Of a stretch of 64,000 nucleotides of DNA, positions 55,442 to 64,000 are shown piece by piece. The DNA comes from Pseudorasbora parva (Eukaryota > Chordata > Actinopteri > Cypriniformes > Gobionidae). Made by a program: the position numbers and the translations under genes. The number at the start of each line of letters is the position of its first letter. Position 1 is the stretch's first letter. Under the pieces are notes generated by a model, which was not told where the DNA came from, made no database searches, and saw only the letters and a program-made list of their open reading frames with translations. Location: contig NC_090191.1 of the NCBI RefSeq assembly GCF_024679245.1, forward strand, positions 4,233,004-4,297,003, in the 5' to 3' direction.

Positions 55442-57788
55442 TCATGTGCCATCATTACATCCACATTTACAGCTGTATGTCACTTCCAGATACTTATGGA
55501 CACCCACACATGGATCAGAAAAGACAGAATTTGAAGCGTCGAGTTGACAAGACTTCTTCCCATTGCAGCTTAAGAAAGAAAATAGAAAAGAGTCTATTAG
55601 CTCTTGAAATCTGAAGTCAATAATTTAGGTCAATGTATCAAATGTCCATTTAAGATGCAGGATAATGGGATATAGTTTGTACATGCTTTCTAAAACAGCT
55701 GAAGAGTGTGACCTAACATCTAAAGTGACGAGATGAAGAGGATCTGCTGTACCTGGAAACAAGGCTGCTGGTCTGAGGACTGTAACAGTCACATGTGGTT
55801 GCCAATTTATGAGGGCAGGTTTCAAGATCCCGGCGGCCATAATTGGCATGATGAATAGAAAGAACACCAACTTCTGTTGATACACAAACAGACACGGGTC
55901 AGAATTTCATGACTGATGGATTGCCAACACATCTTAAATGTCAACTCTTTCAAAAATGACAACATGTGCCAACATGTACTGTAGCAGGAAGATCCAGTCA
56001 AAATATTGTGGACATGAGGACCTTAAGGATTCAACAAGATGCTGTACCCGGCAGTCTCAACATATTAGAGAACATAAAGAAAAAGGACAACTTACCACAC
56101 TCAATGATGCTTTTTTGCCCGGCACAGGTTACATTTCTCTCTACAATAGTTTGTGGGGTAGTAGAAAGAATTAACAGAACTTTGTACTCATTTGCCATGC
56201 CTTACAGTTATAAAGATCAATTTATGACAGAAAGTTACTTACTTGCTGGGATACAGTCATAAGACAAAGTCAGATATTTATAAGTCCCAACACAAGGATC
56301 AGAGAAAACCGAGTTGACTGCAGAGACAGTACAGCTCTTCAGTCCATCACACCTGATTCATGGACAGACAAATGACAAGTAATGCTTTAATAAACTATAG
56401 ACAACTCTGCATCTCGTGCTTATGAAGTAGTGCATAGAAAGATAATGGTTTATGAGCTCAGGTAAACCTACCGAGCAGACATTATAGAGAGGGAGTCAGC
56501 CTTTTTGCAGTTGTTATTTGAGAGCTGATGAGCTGGTTTTCCAGTAGCGCAGACAGTGCAGTCAGTTCGCCCATAGTTGGCATTAAGGACCTTTATGAAA
56601 CCAGTATCTGACATGGTTAAAAAAAAAAAAAAAATCTATGAAGCTAGAAACAAGTTAAAATCCAGGCTCCAGATACCCTCATGATCTTGTTCCTTCTCTC
56701 GCATGCGCTCCTATTTGGGAACAAATCTCAAGACTGGATTACTCACCACATTGAAGAGATGCAGAGTTTCCTTCACAGGCGACGACACTTCTTTCTTCTG
56801 CAGAAAGAAGAAACATAAGATTTAGTAAAACGACTGGTTTTGCACTTGGAAGTCTTTAACCAGACTGTACAGTATATATGTTAGTTGCCTTACCATGTGG
56901 AAAGATGATTATTAACAGATAACTGTACTCATTTGCCATGCCTTACAGTTCTAAAACTGTAAACATCCAATTTATGACGGAAAATACTTACTTGCTGGGA
57001 TACAGTCATAAGACAAAGCCAGATATTTATAAGTCCCAACACAAGGATCAGAGAAAACCGAGTTGACTGCAGAGACAGTACAGCTCTTCAGTCCATCACA
57101 CCTGATTCATGGACAGACAAATGACAAGTAATGCTTTAATAAACTATACACAACTCTGCATCTCGTGCTTATAAAGTAGTGCATAGAAAGATAATGGTTT
57201 ATGATCTCTGGTAAACCTACAGAGCAGACATTATAGAGAGGGATTCAGCCTTTTTGCAGTTGTTATTTGAGAGCTGATGAGCTGGTTTTCCAGCAGCGCA
57301 GACGGTGCAGTCAGTTCGCCCATAGTTGGCATTAAGGACCTTTATGAAACCAGTATCTGTCATGGTTAAAAAAAAAAAAAAAAAAAAAAAATTCTATGAA
57401 GCTAGAAACAAGTTAAAGTCCAGGCTCCAGACACCCTCATGATCTCTTTCTTCCTCTCGCATGCTCTCCTATTTGGGAATAAATCTCAAAAGACTGGATT
57501 ACTCACCACATTGGAGAGATGCAGAGTTTCCTTCACAGACTTCCACGCTTTTTGCTTCCGCACCTGCAGAAAGAAGAAACAGAAGATTTAGTAAAACTAC
57601 TGGTTTTGCACTTGGAAGTCTTTAATGAGACTGGACATTATATATGTTAGTTGCCTTACCATGTGGACACAGAAAGAGCAGCGCTGAAAATCAAACAGAA
57701 AGAGATTGAAGTCATTTGAACTAATGCAAGTTGAATTGGCTCTAAATCAGTACTTACAACTGATCCAGCTTAGCTTTAGCACCAACAT
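55442..57788 (-). CDS. L-rhamnose-binding lectin, three SUEL domains (11 exons)
   Basis: Spliced coding exons (minus strand, 5' to 3'): 57788-57758, 57683-57660, 57563-57507, 57356-57221, 57101-56992, 56797-56747, 56607-56472, 56352-56243, 56140-56096, 55873-55753, 55568-55442. Every border is GT-AG and phases match, giving 948 bases (315 residues plus stop). Residues 1-22 are a signal peptide (MLVLKLSWISSLLFLCPHGA). The three domains each show the family marks: YGR at 49-51, 148-150 and 245-247, and DPCVG..KYL at 101-110, 200-209 and 292-301, with the expected Cys pattern. Such lectins are secreted, bind L-rhamnose or galactose, and act in egg and mucosal defence. Domains 1 and 2 are almost identical and domain 3 is diverged. 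It lies tail-to-tail with FiNZ gene 2. Exact family member not determined. Confidence 0.95.
56160..57672. repeat. Tandem duplication inside the lectin gene
   Basis: Exons 3-5 with their introns are repeated as exons 6-8. The offset is 766 bp on the exon 3/6 side and 749 bp for exons 4/7 and 5/8, mostly because an intronic poly-T tract differs in length (57367-57391 against 56618-56634). Copy 2 begins with a vestige of exon 2: CCACATG/GTAAGG at 56888-56900 corresponds to 57654-57666. It sits in the intron and is no longer used. Confidence 0.9.
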
Positions 57789-58074
57789 GTTGAACGTCAG
57801 AACAAAAATCCTGGATCTCTTTTTAGAAGCTCTATAATTAAAATAAGATTCAAAAGAGCAGCTCAATCAAAAGATTTATTTTCTGACTATAATTAGAGCT
57901 TGGGTTGCGTGAACATGCGACTCACCAAACAGAAACCCTAGGAAACAAAGCTTGACATGAGACTACGGAAACATGAGGGCTATGTATACACAAGGACTAA
58001 TGACATAACGATACATACCTGAAAGCAATCAAAACACTGAACCAATGGGAAGACACAACAGTAAAGTACTAACA
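57789..58074. other. Lectin gene upstream region
   Basis: Short 5' UTR and AT-rich upstream sequence of the minus-strand lectin gene. No strong promoter motif was recognised beyond TTATTTTAATTAT-type A/T stretches. Confidence 0.4.
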
Positions 58075-58470
58075 TTTATGAGAGGCGTTGCTGGACAAGA
58101 TTGGGGTGCAGACAAACGATCATTAAAGGGTATATATGTTGGTCTCATGCAATCAGTCCTAGATTATGGATGTATTGTGCATGCATCGACATAATCTGCA
58201 ACTATGTTAAAGAAATGAGATCATGCAAGCCAAAACATTAAGACTTATTTTAGGAGCAGTTCAAAGTTAAGACCAATTGCAGCACTACAAGCGGAAGCAT
58301 CAGAAATGCCACTGTATATAAGAAGAGAAAAACTAGATATGGCATACTGGATCATCTACAGGGACAAAGAAATAATAATCCTGGAAAGGGAGTGTTTATG
58401 GAAAGTTGGGAAACTGAATACACTATAAAGGCTTCGCATGGAAAATAAAAGAGTGGGTTAAGGAAACTGG
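58075..58470 (+). pseudogene. LINE (I/Nimb-like) reverse transcriptase C-terminal fragment
   Basis: Frame-broken coding remnant with GQDWGADKRSLKGIYVGLMQ, SVLDYGCIVHAS, and PIAALQAEASEMPLYIRREK. This is the region behind the RT fingers in I-clade fish LINEs (WGA, LDYGC, EA..PL..RR). No other part of that LINE was found nearby. Confidence 0.7.
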
Positions 58471-59747
58471 GTTAGACACAAAAGCTGTGTCCCAAAGTGA
58501 AGGGTGCGCACTTCGAAGGCCAGGCCAGGCCAGGCCACACTTTCAAAGTGCAGGAAGGACGAAGCGAGGGACAGGTTTACCAGGTCTGAACAACAAAACC
58601 CCTCCAATTACTAATCAAAAGTAGCGGAATAATCACAGCCAAAATGGGCCAAAATATCCCAAAACGCGGGGTGTGGGCAGTAGAAATATTGCTTAAGTAA
58701 AGACAACTTAACCTGTGGACTATAGGCTACAAACACCCCAAAGCAACAGTAGCCTAAATGCAGCCCCATTCCAGACTTGGCAACAATGAACCGAGCGTTG
58801 TTAAATGGGCTATAGGCCTAGCAGGTGTGTGACGTTCGTGAGGAGATTTTAAAAAAGAGAAATGGAGCAGATTAAAAAAAACATATATTGATATATTTAT
58901 GTTCAAGTCTTTATTTAAGTAGACCTACTTATTTATATTCAACTCATCATCTTAGATGCATTGTACTTATGACATGCCAGCCGTCGACCGAGTCAGCCCC
59001 GCAAAGCGGACAGTGGAAATATGCCCTGATCATCCCAGAAGATGATGTCCCGCTCAGGCCTTACCAGAGTCTCTATTGTGCATTATTCCTCATCCCGGTC
59101 CAGCTCCAGCTTCTCCCGCTCAGCTCAATGAAAGTGTAGAAAAGTATTTTCTTCTGTTTTAGCTGTTAATTTCAATTTCCGTTGTTTCTGATGTTAAACG
59201 TAAAGAGCATATTGCAGGTTAGAGACTCCAGTGAGTCAGTGTATAGAAAAATAATGAAGGACCAAGATTTTCTTTAAAATATACTTGTAAATACGCTAAT
59301 AAGGCTTTTTGAGTCGTTTTTGTGAGAAAATTTTACTTCCGCATCTAAAAATGCCCAAACCGGAAGTGACATAACGAGAGGGAGTGCGGTGACTTTCAAC
59401 GATAGGAAAACAATGGATCGCAAGTTCGGACGCTGAGGAAATTATAAATGTTTATTAATACTCAAATGGAAGACCACAGCCATACAGTTTTGACACACAA
59501 TAAGGGACAGGCCAGGATTAGACAGAACAATGATTAGAGGAGATGAATGGAGTTGTTGTGTGAGGAGAAACAGTGGAAAACAGAGCATGTGAGAGAGTTG
59601 GCTCATAACATTATACACTAACACTGTGCTCAGATTACAATACTTTACAGATAATTATCATTTATCAGGCAATCGCAAAGCTGGTATTGGTCCTCTAGGA
59701 GTATTGATACCAATAACAGAAACTAATAATAAGTTCAGAACATCCCC
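58471..59747. other. Unassigned stretch
   Basis: A small (GGCCA)n tandem tract is at about 58518-58537. A moderately GC-rich segment at 58960-59130 has an open frame without known motifs. No TIR pair found. Confidence 0.3.
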
Positions 59748-60144
59748 AGACAGCAAGCTAGCATTGAAAAAAATATTGATTTTCCATCTGAATCATCGTT
59801 ATGGTTGATATTGAAATTTCAATGCAAAATAAATGTTGAATCAACATTACCATATCGTTGAAACCTGACGTTATTAATGTTGATGGCAACAACATTAGAA
59901 CAACATTGATATATAGTTATCTTTATGATTGATTATGCATTGATATTTGGTTTACCGGACGATTGTCAATGTGTTGAAAAGTCATTGATTTAGAGTTGAC
60001 CGGGAAACTACCTGTTGTTGAAAAGTCATCGACATATAGTTGACCGGGAAATATGATTGAAAATGCATCGATATATAGACGTAAAGAGAGCAGACACGTC
60101 ACAGACTGCAGTGCGAGAAGTCGGCATTTTCTCAGCGTCTTCGG

Positions 60145-60171
60145 ATGGAAACGAGTGAAAGATGGTTTAAG
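60145..60171 (+). other. Possible short first exon inside the element
   Basis: ATGGAAACGAGTGAAAGATG followed by GTTTAAG/GTAAGTA: nine codons (METSERWFK) ending in a near-perfect splice donor, about 40 bp after a CpG-richer stretch. It might be the start of a transposase gene whose other exons are deleted. No partner exon found. Confidence 0.3.
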
Positions 60172-60619
60172 GTAAGTAAAGACAAAAAAATTAAGTCATT
60201 ATCAATAGTTTTTTTATACGAGTATTTTGAGATTAATTTTAAGGCGAAAAAGTCAGAAAAGAGCTTTAAATGGAAATATTCAGTTTTGCCTCATTCGCCT
60301 CAAACAGCTTCAGGCTTTGAACTGAAGAGACACTTTTAATATAGAGGGTTTCTTATTTTTTTACGTTTTTGAAGTAACATATGTTAAGATAGGGCTATCA
60401 ACAGATTCACATTTTAATTAATTTATCTGTAATAAATGTAATAAAGGTTGAATTAGGTTCATGATTTTGAAGCGATAATTGTTATCCATTATAAAAGTAA
60501 TCCATTTATATGTGAATTAAATCCTAAATGCCAAATAAAATGATATATTCAGACTTGCAATGGATGGACAAAAATTGAGTATTTAAAAAATATCTTAATT
60601 TTGTATTCCAAAAATTAAA

Positions 60620-60705
60620 CGTTTTATGGTTTTGGAATGACATGGGGGTGAGTAAATTATGACAATTTTCATTTTTTGGTGAACTAACACTTTAAAGAGC
60701 AGCCA
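60620..60705. repeat. Cyprinid interspersed repeat fragment (inverse of 52163 type)
   Basis: Shares GGAATGACATGGGGGTGAGT and TTTTTGGTGAAC with the inverse of 52163-52260. Confidence 0.7.
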
Positions 60706-62167
60706 TCTAAGTTCATCAAAATGTGTAAGGTATGTGTATGTCATGTCTGTTTTAATACTTTAATACACAGTAATAGTTAAGTAGTTTAATTTGAATTAAC
60801 CAATGCACATATTGGGCAATTTTGAAAAGTGCTTTGAATGTAGAAAAAACCTGATAGGCTAGCCTACAACACTGGACAAATTGCCTTATCCAATCACTGA
60901 AAAATCCTAGGCCTAGGCTACTGAATTAGTTTCCAAGTGTGCAAACAGGGCCAGCTCTAGCTCTTTGGTTGCCCTAGGCGAGATGGAGTTTAAGCTCAGT
61001 CAATCTTTAAGTAAACGACAGTATATTTGTGTTTAATGTAGATAATATGGCATCTATCACTACTCCAGTAAAAAAAAAAAAAAAACAGAGGGGCCCCACT
61101 TTGTATTTGCTTCCGACGCCCATGTAGAGAGCATTTGTACTTTTCATAACTAGCATGCATACGATATCCACATTTATAATGTACTAGACTTTTGATATTT
61201 AAATGACATCCATGTAGGTTATTGCAGATTATTGTCAGTTGTAGTTGAAGTTATGTTTGCAATACGTAGTAATACGTAGAAAACTAGCAAGTGATAGCTT
61301 AGTGACAATATTAATAATATGAATCAAATTAATATTAGTTGATAATATTGATAAAACTAAGTAAATTTATTTAGTTTGACAACTTATTGGCTGAGATGAG
61401 AAGACTAACCTCTATACTGGGCTTTCTTTTGATCTTCTTCATTTCTTCCTTTCTCTTTTTTCGCCCCTGTGCATCCGTGGGTTAAGACGCCTCATTTTTA
61501 ATGAACGCGCAAGGGATGAGCACTTGCCTGACCTGACGCCTGAACCGATTATCAATAATCACCATCAATTCAATCTAATAATCAGGTTGATAAGTAAAGT
61601 AGTAAGTTAACGTGTGGCTGAGGGGGCGCCCTATGATGATCATGTTTAATAAACATTATGTTGTATTTCGCTTGTTCCGATTTTATGCTTAATAGGGGTT
61701 GCTAATCGACTAGTCGACTAATCGCTCTGTCATGACGCTTAAACTAGTTGACTAGTCACTGGCCTATAGAGGGCGCAACAGGATTGGACAGGCATACAAA
61801 CTTTCAAATGTTCCATCACTTTTTAACATCCATTATGTTCAGCAGGATATTCATTATAGGCTATTTAATTGAATTACATTTTCGTAAGCCTAGTAGTCAT
61901 TTTCTCTGGCTTAATAACGATTGAAATTCCATTGAAATCTCGTTGATCCTTAGTTTGGTTCAAATTTCAACATTGTTTTAATATTCCTGATAAGTGAAAT
62001 ACGATTGAAATTCTGTTGATCTATGGACAGGATTTCAACATTGTTTCCATATTAAAACGGTGCAAAATGATGTTGAATAAACATCAGATTTCAACATTGA
62101 TTCAACGACTTAATGTTGACAACACAATATTGATTTGACATCATTTCAATGACTATTTGCTATCTAG

Positions 62168-62749
62168 CTCATAGTGGCGAACACGCAGAACGTAATATCA
62201 AAATGCGAAAATGAATAATGATTATTTGCTAATTTTTTTCCCATATGGCCTTGACTATGCATAATTGCGAGACAGCAGGAATTTTACTTAACATCAATGT
62301 TGGGTGGGAAAACTAATAAAAAAGTATTAAAAAATAGACATAAACCACATAAAATGCAGGCCAGATGCGAGGCCCTCTAGAGGCGCGAGTCCCTGTGCAG
62401 TCGCTCACTTGCGACGGTACTGATTAAACAATTTAAATTTATGAAATATAAAAATAAAAAATAAAAATTGAATTAACATAAATCAGCGCCTATGACCCCA
62501 AGCGATCGTGTTATTAAGGATAGATAGCCCACCACTGAACAGCCTTTTTTTTAATGTTGTAATACCAAACCAGATTCATGCATGTTTTATTGCCATGTGA
62601 CTATTGTTATGGTTAACGGGGCATCCTAATTATGAAAAAAATTAAATTCAAAATTGAAATAAAAAATTTCAATAATACTTTCTTGTCTTTCATTTTTTAA
62701 TAGATTTGTTTCTACATACATTTCTATGCATTTCTGTGATTTTAGACAC
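62168..62749. other. Upstream flank of the third FiNZ locus
   Basis: AT-rich. No exon or repeat ends were recognised apart from A/T homopolymers. Confidence 0.35.
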
Positions 62750-62762
62750 AGTAGTGAACAGG

Positions 62763-62841
62763 ACTTTTATTTTGGTATCCAAGTGTGACGTCATAAGGCC
62801 GCACCGTGCTCCTGCATCTGTTGTGATTCGGCTGAAGAAAG
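62763..62841 (+). promoter_or_regulatory. Third FiNZ-type promoter and first exon
   Basis: CAGGACTTTTATTTTGGT directly upstream of CRE-like TGACGTCA (62786-62793) plus TAAGG, then GTGCTCCTGCATCTGTTGTG and TTCGGCTGAAGAAAG with donor at 62841/62842. Same layout as genes 1 and 2, and undisturbed here. The intron head (62980-63090) also aligns with both. Confidence 0.78.
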
Positions 62842-63277
62842 GTTTGTGTTTTACATGTTTAAAGAGAACCAAAATGAATGATATATTGATAGATGTAACA
62901 CTGCATTGCTTAATCTAACATTTATCAGAGTTCTGTGAGTAAAGTAACATAATAAACTTATAAGTAATAAAAGGAGCGTCTCATTTCGCTCTTTATGGTG
63001 AATCAGTTCAAACGTGAATACAGTCTCCGGCGAGTGACGAGAGAACCGGAGCTTTCGACTCTCCGAGTCAATTGAATTGATTCGAAACAAAGGATTCAGT
63101 GATTCCTGCATTTATATTTCTTCTCATTTTCTACAAATCATTAAATAGCTAACTGCCTCATATGTCAAGGGTCTGTATAATTTGCATTGTTTTATTAGTT
63201 GTGTCAGAACTACTGACCTAAGAGAGATTTAGTTTGGATTTATTTTTCTTTCTGTTAATTATTCTCATCTTAAACAG

Positions 63278-63405
63278 GTCAAACATATCAAATCCTGGTA
63301 AAGTGACTGAGATTCATGTGACACACTATTATAAAGATGGAGTCCCTTGTCAAAAAATCCTATTGGATTTTCACTTTGTCCTATAGGATCTTATTGGATT
63401 CTTAG
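63278..63405 (+). pseudogene. Third FiNZ exon, truncated by satellite-like sequence
   Basis: The acceptor TTAAACAG at 63277 and the leader GTGACTGAGATTCATGTGACA...TTATAAAG match the other FiNZ exons. The ATG at 63337 is followed by GAGTCC, after which the FiNZ units are missing. The frame enters a 72-bp tandem repeat and stops after 22 codons (63403-63405). Either the coding part was replaced by the repeat array or the true continuation lies elsewhere. No finger exon is within the window. Confidence 0.7.
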
Positions 63406-63594
63406 AATCCTATAGGACATTCTGATTTATTTTAATGGATTTTCACTTTGTCCTGTAGGATCTTATTGGATTCTAAGAATCCTATAGGACATTCTGATTT
63501 ATTTTAATGGATTTTCACTTTGTCCTGTAGGATCTTATTGGATTCTAAGAATCCTATAGGACAAACTGATTTATTTTAATGGAATTTCACTTTT
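63367..63594. repeat. 72-bp tandem repeat, three units plus a partial
   Basis: Units start at 63367, 63439 and 63511 with few differences. Each holds TCCTATAGGA-type palindromes and TTGGATTCTAAGAATCC, so each unit can fold into a hairpin. Confidence 0.92.
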
Positions 63595-63890
63595 AAATGA
63601 AAAAAAAAACACTAGATTGGCTTAATATTGTTATATAACCAAAGCAAAGCGTTTGCATAGAAAAACAATCACACTTTCAAATGAAATAATTAGGTTGCGT
63701 GTTCCTATAATAATACAAAATATATATAAAAGTGCCATTTTGTCTCACTAGTGCAGGGGTGGCATTTTGCACCTATGAATGGGTCATATATGACTAAATA
63801 AAATTTTAAATTCATGATTTAATATCAATGAGATTTTTATTCATGTAATGTTTTAAATCTAGATGGTTATTTATGTAAATGATGTGTGAC
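63595..63890. other. AT-rich spacer
   Basis: Nothing recognised between the tandem repeat and the CpG-richer window end. Confidence 0.35.
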
Positions 63891-63899
63891 TGTGGCGTT

Positions 63900-63975
63900 T
63901 TAATGCGCATGCGCGCTGGACATTCGAATCACGTTCTTCAAACCACACTGGAGCAGAGTTGCCATGGAAACGGGG
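63900..63975. promoter_or_regulatory. Promoter-like sequence with NRF1 and RFX X-box motifs
   Basis: TGCGCATGCGCG at 63904-63915 matches the NRF1 palindrome. GTTGCCATGGAAAC at 63959-63972 matches the RFX X-box. Both lie in a CpG-richer stretch at the window edge. The gene they would serve is outside the window. Confidence 0.5.
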
Positions 63976-64000
63976 ACTCGGAGTCAAACGAGCAGCACTT

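Larger units (their letters stand above)
59748..62167. mobile_element. DNA element with CAACATTGAT-rich subterminal repeats
   Basis: Left end AGACAGCAAGCTAGCATTGAAA and right end the inverse (TTTCAATGACTATTTGCTATCT). Both subterminal zones (about 250-300 bp) consist of repeated words such as TTGAAA, CAACATT and TTGAT. The interior holds a possible first exon (60145), the cyprinid repeat at 60620-60705, and, on the right side, the end of another repeat (TAGGGGTTGC...CGACTAGTCGACTAATCG, 61693-61725). Confidence 0.65.

Noticed and set aside
55625..55885. Minus-strand 86-codon frame starting MYQQKLVFF
   Set aside because: It contains lectin exon 10 but in the wrong frame. The correct frame gives the YGR motif.
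55966..56262. Plus-strand open frame in the lectin region
   Set aside because: Overlaps introns and exons of the well-supported minus-strand lectin gene and has no domain signature.
63367..63594. CRISPR-like direct repeats
   Set aside because: Adjacent 72-bp tandem units without spacers in a vertebrate genome.

Overview
Vertebrate genomic DNA, most likely from a cyprinid or close relative (zebrafish/carp type). Three things point there: two-exon zinc-finger genes with the FiNZ-type acidic N-terminus, an L-rhamnose-binding lectin gene split into many short exons, and a dense load of fish-type hAT, Tc1/mariner, Kolobok-like, L1/L2-like and Gypsy elements. There are no bacterial-style operons. 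Introns have GT-AG borders, and several insertions keep clean target-site duplications.

Host genes. (1) A minus-strand FiNZ-C2H2 gene: promoter and first exon near 28.5 kb, FiNZ exon 27748-27907, eight-finger exon 12710-13563. Its ~14 kb intron is a stack of nested transposons. (2) A plus-strand FiNZ-C2H2 gene: first exon ends at 44559, FiNZ exon 45839-46499, finger exon 51549-52099. Its FiNZ exon has grown into 17 tandem 12-residue units, and its promoter is split by an insertion that itself carries a Gypsy element. (3) A third FiNZ-type promoter and start at 62.7-63.4 kb, whose coding part runs into a 72-bp satellite-like repeat. (4) A complete minus-strand gene for a three-domain rhamnose-binding lectin at 55442-57788, assembled here from 11 exons (315 codons). 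Domains 1 and 2 come from a recent ~750-bp tandem duplication.

Layout. 0-12 kb: mostly unassigned AT-rich DNA, microsatellites, a repeat with nuclear-receptor-like half-sites (6.6-6.95 kb), a Harbinger-like element (7.6-8.7 kb) and a Tc1 remnant (9.1-10.1 kb). 12.7-28.5 kb: FiNZ gene 1, whose intron holds a TIR element broken by two transposons, a telomere-like tract, 450-bp inverted arms flanking an L2-like LINE that is itself cut by a hAT element, and a three-layer nest at 22.3-26.4 kb. 29.1-34.9 kb: full-length L1-clade LINE with a 13-bp TSD. 35-38.9 kb: RecQ-helicase-like, THAP-like and Kolobok-like pieces. 39.4-44.3 kb: young Gypsy element. 44.5-52.1 kb: FiNZ gene 2, with a MITE-interrupted Tc1 element in its intron. 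52.5-55.3 kb: hAT-type repeats. 55.4-57.8 kb: lectin gene. 58-64 kb: LINE and DNA-element remnants, the third FiNZ locus, and a CpG-rich end with NRF1- and X-box-like motifs.

How the parts relate. FiNZ-type zinc-finger genes are thought to act against transposons, in a role like that of KRAB zinc-finger genes in mammals. Here they sit among young and old transposons, and one of them has been hit in its own promoter. All calls come from reading the sequence. Family names rest on motifs, TIRs and TSDs, not on searches.
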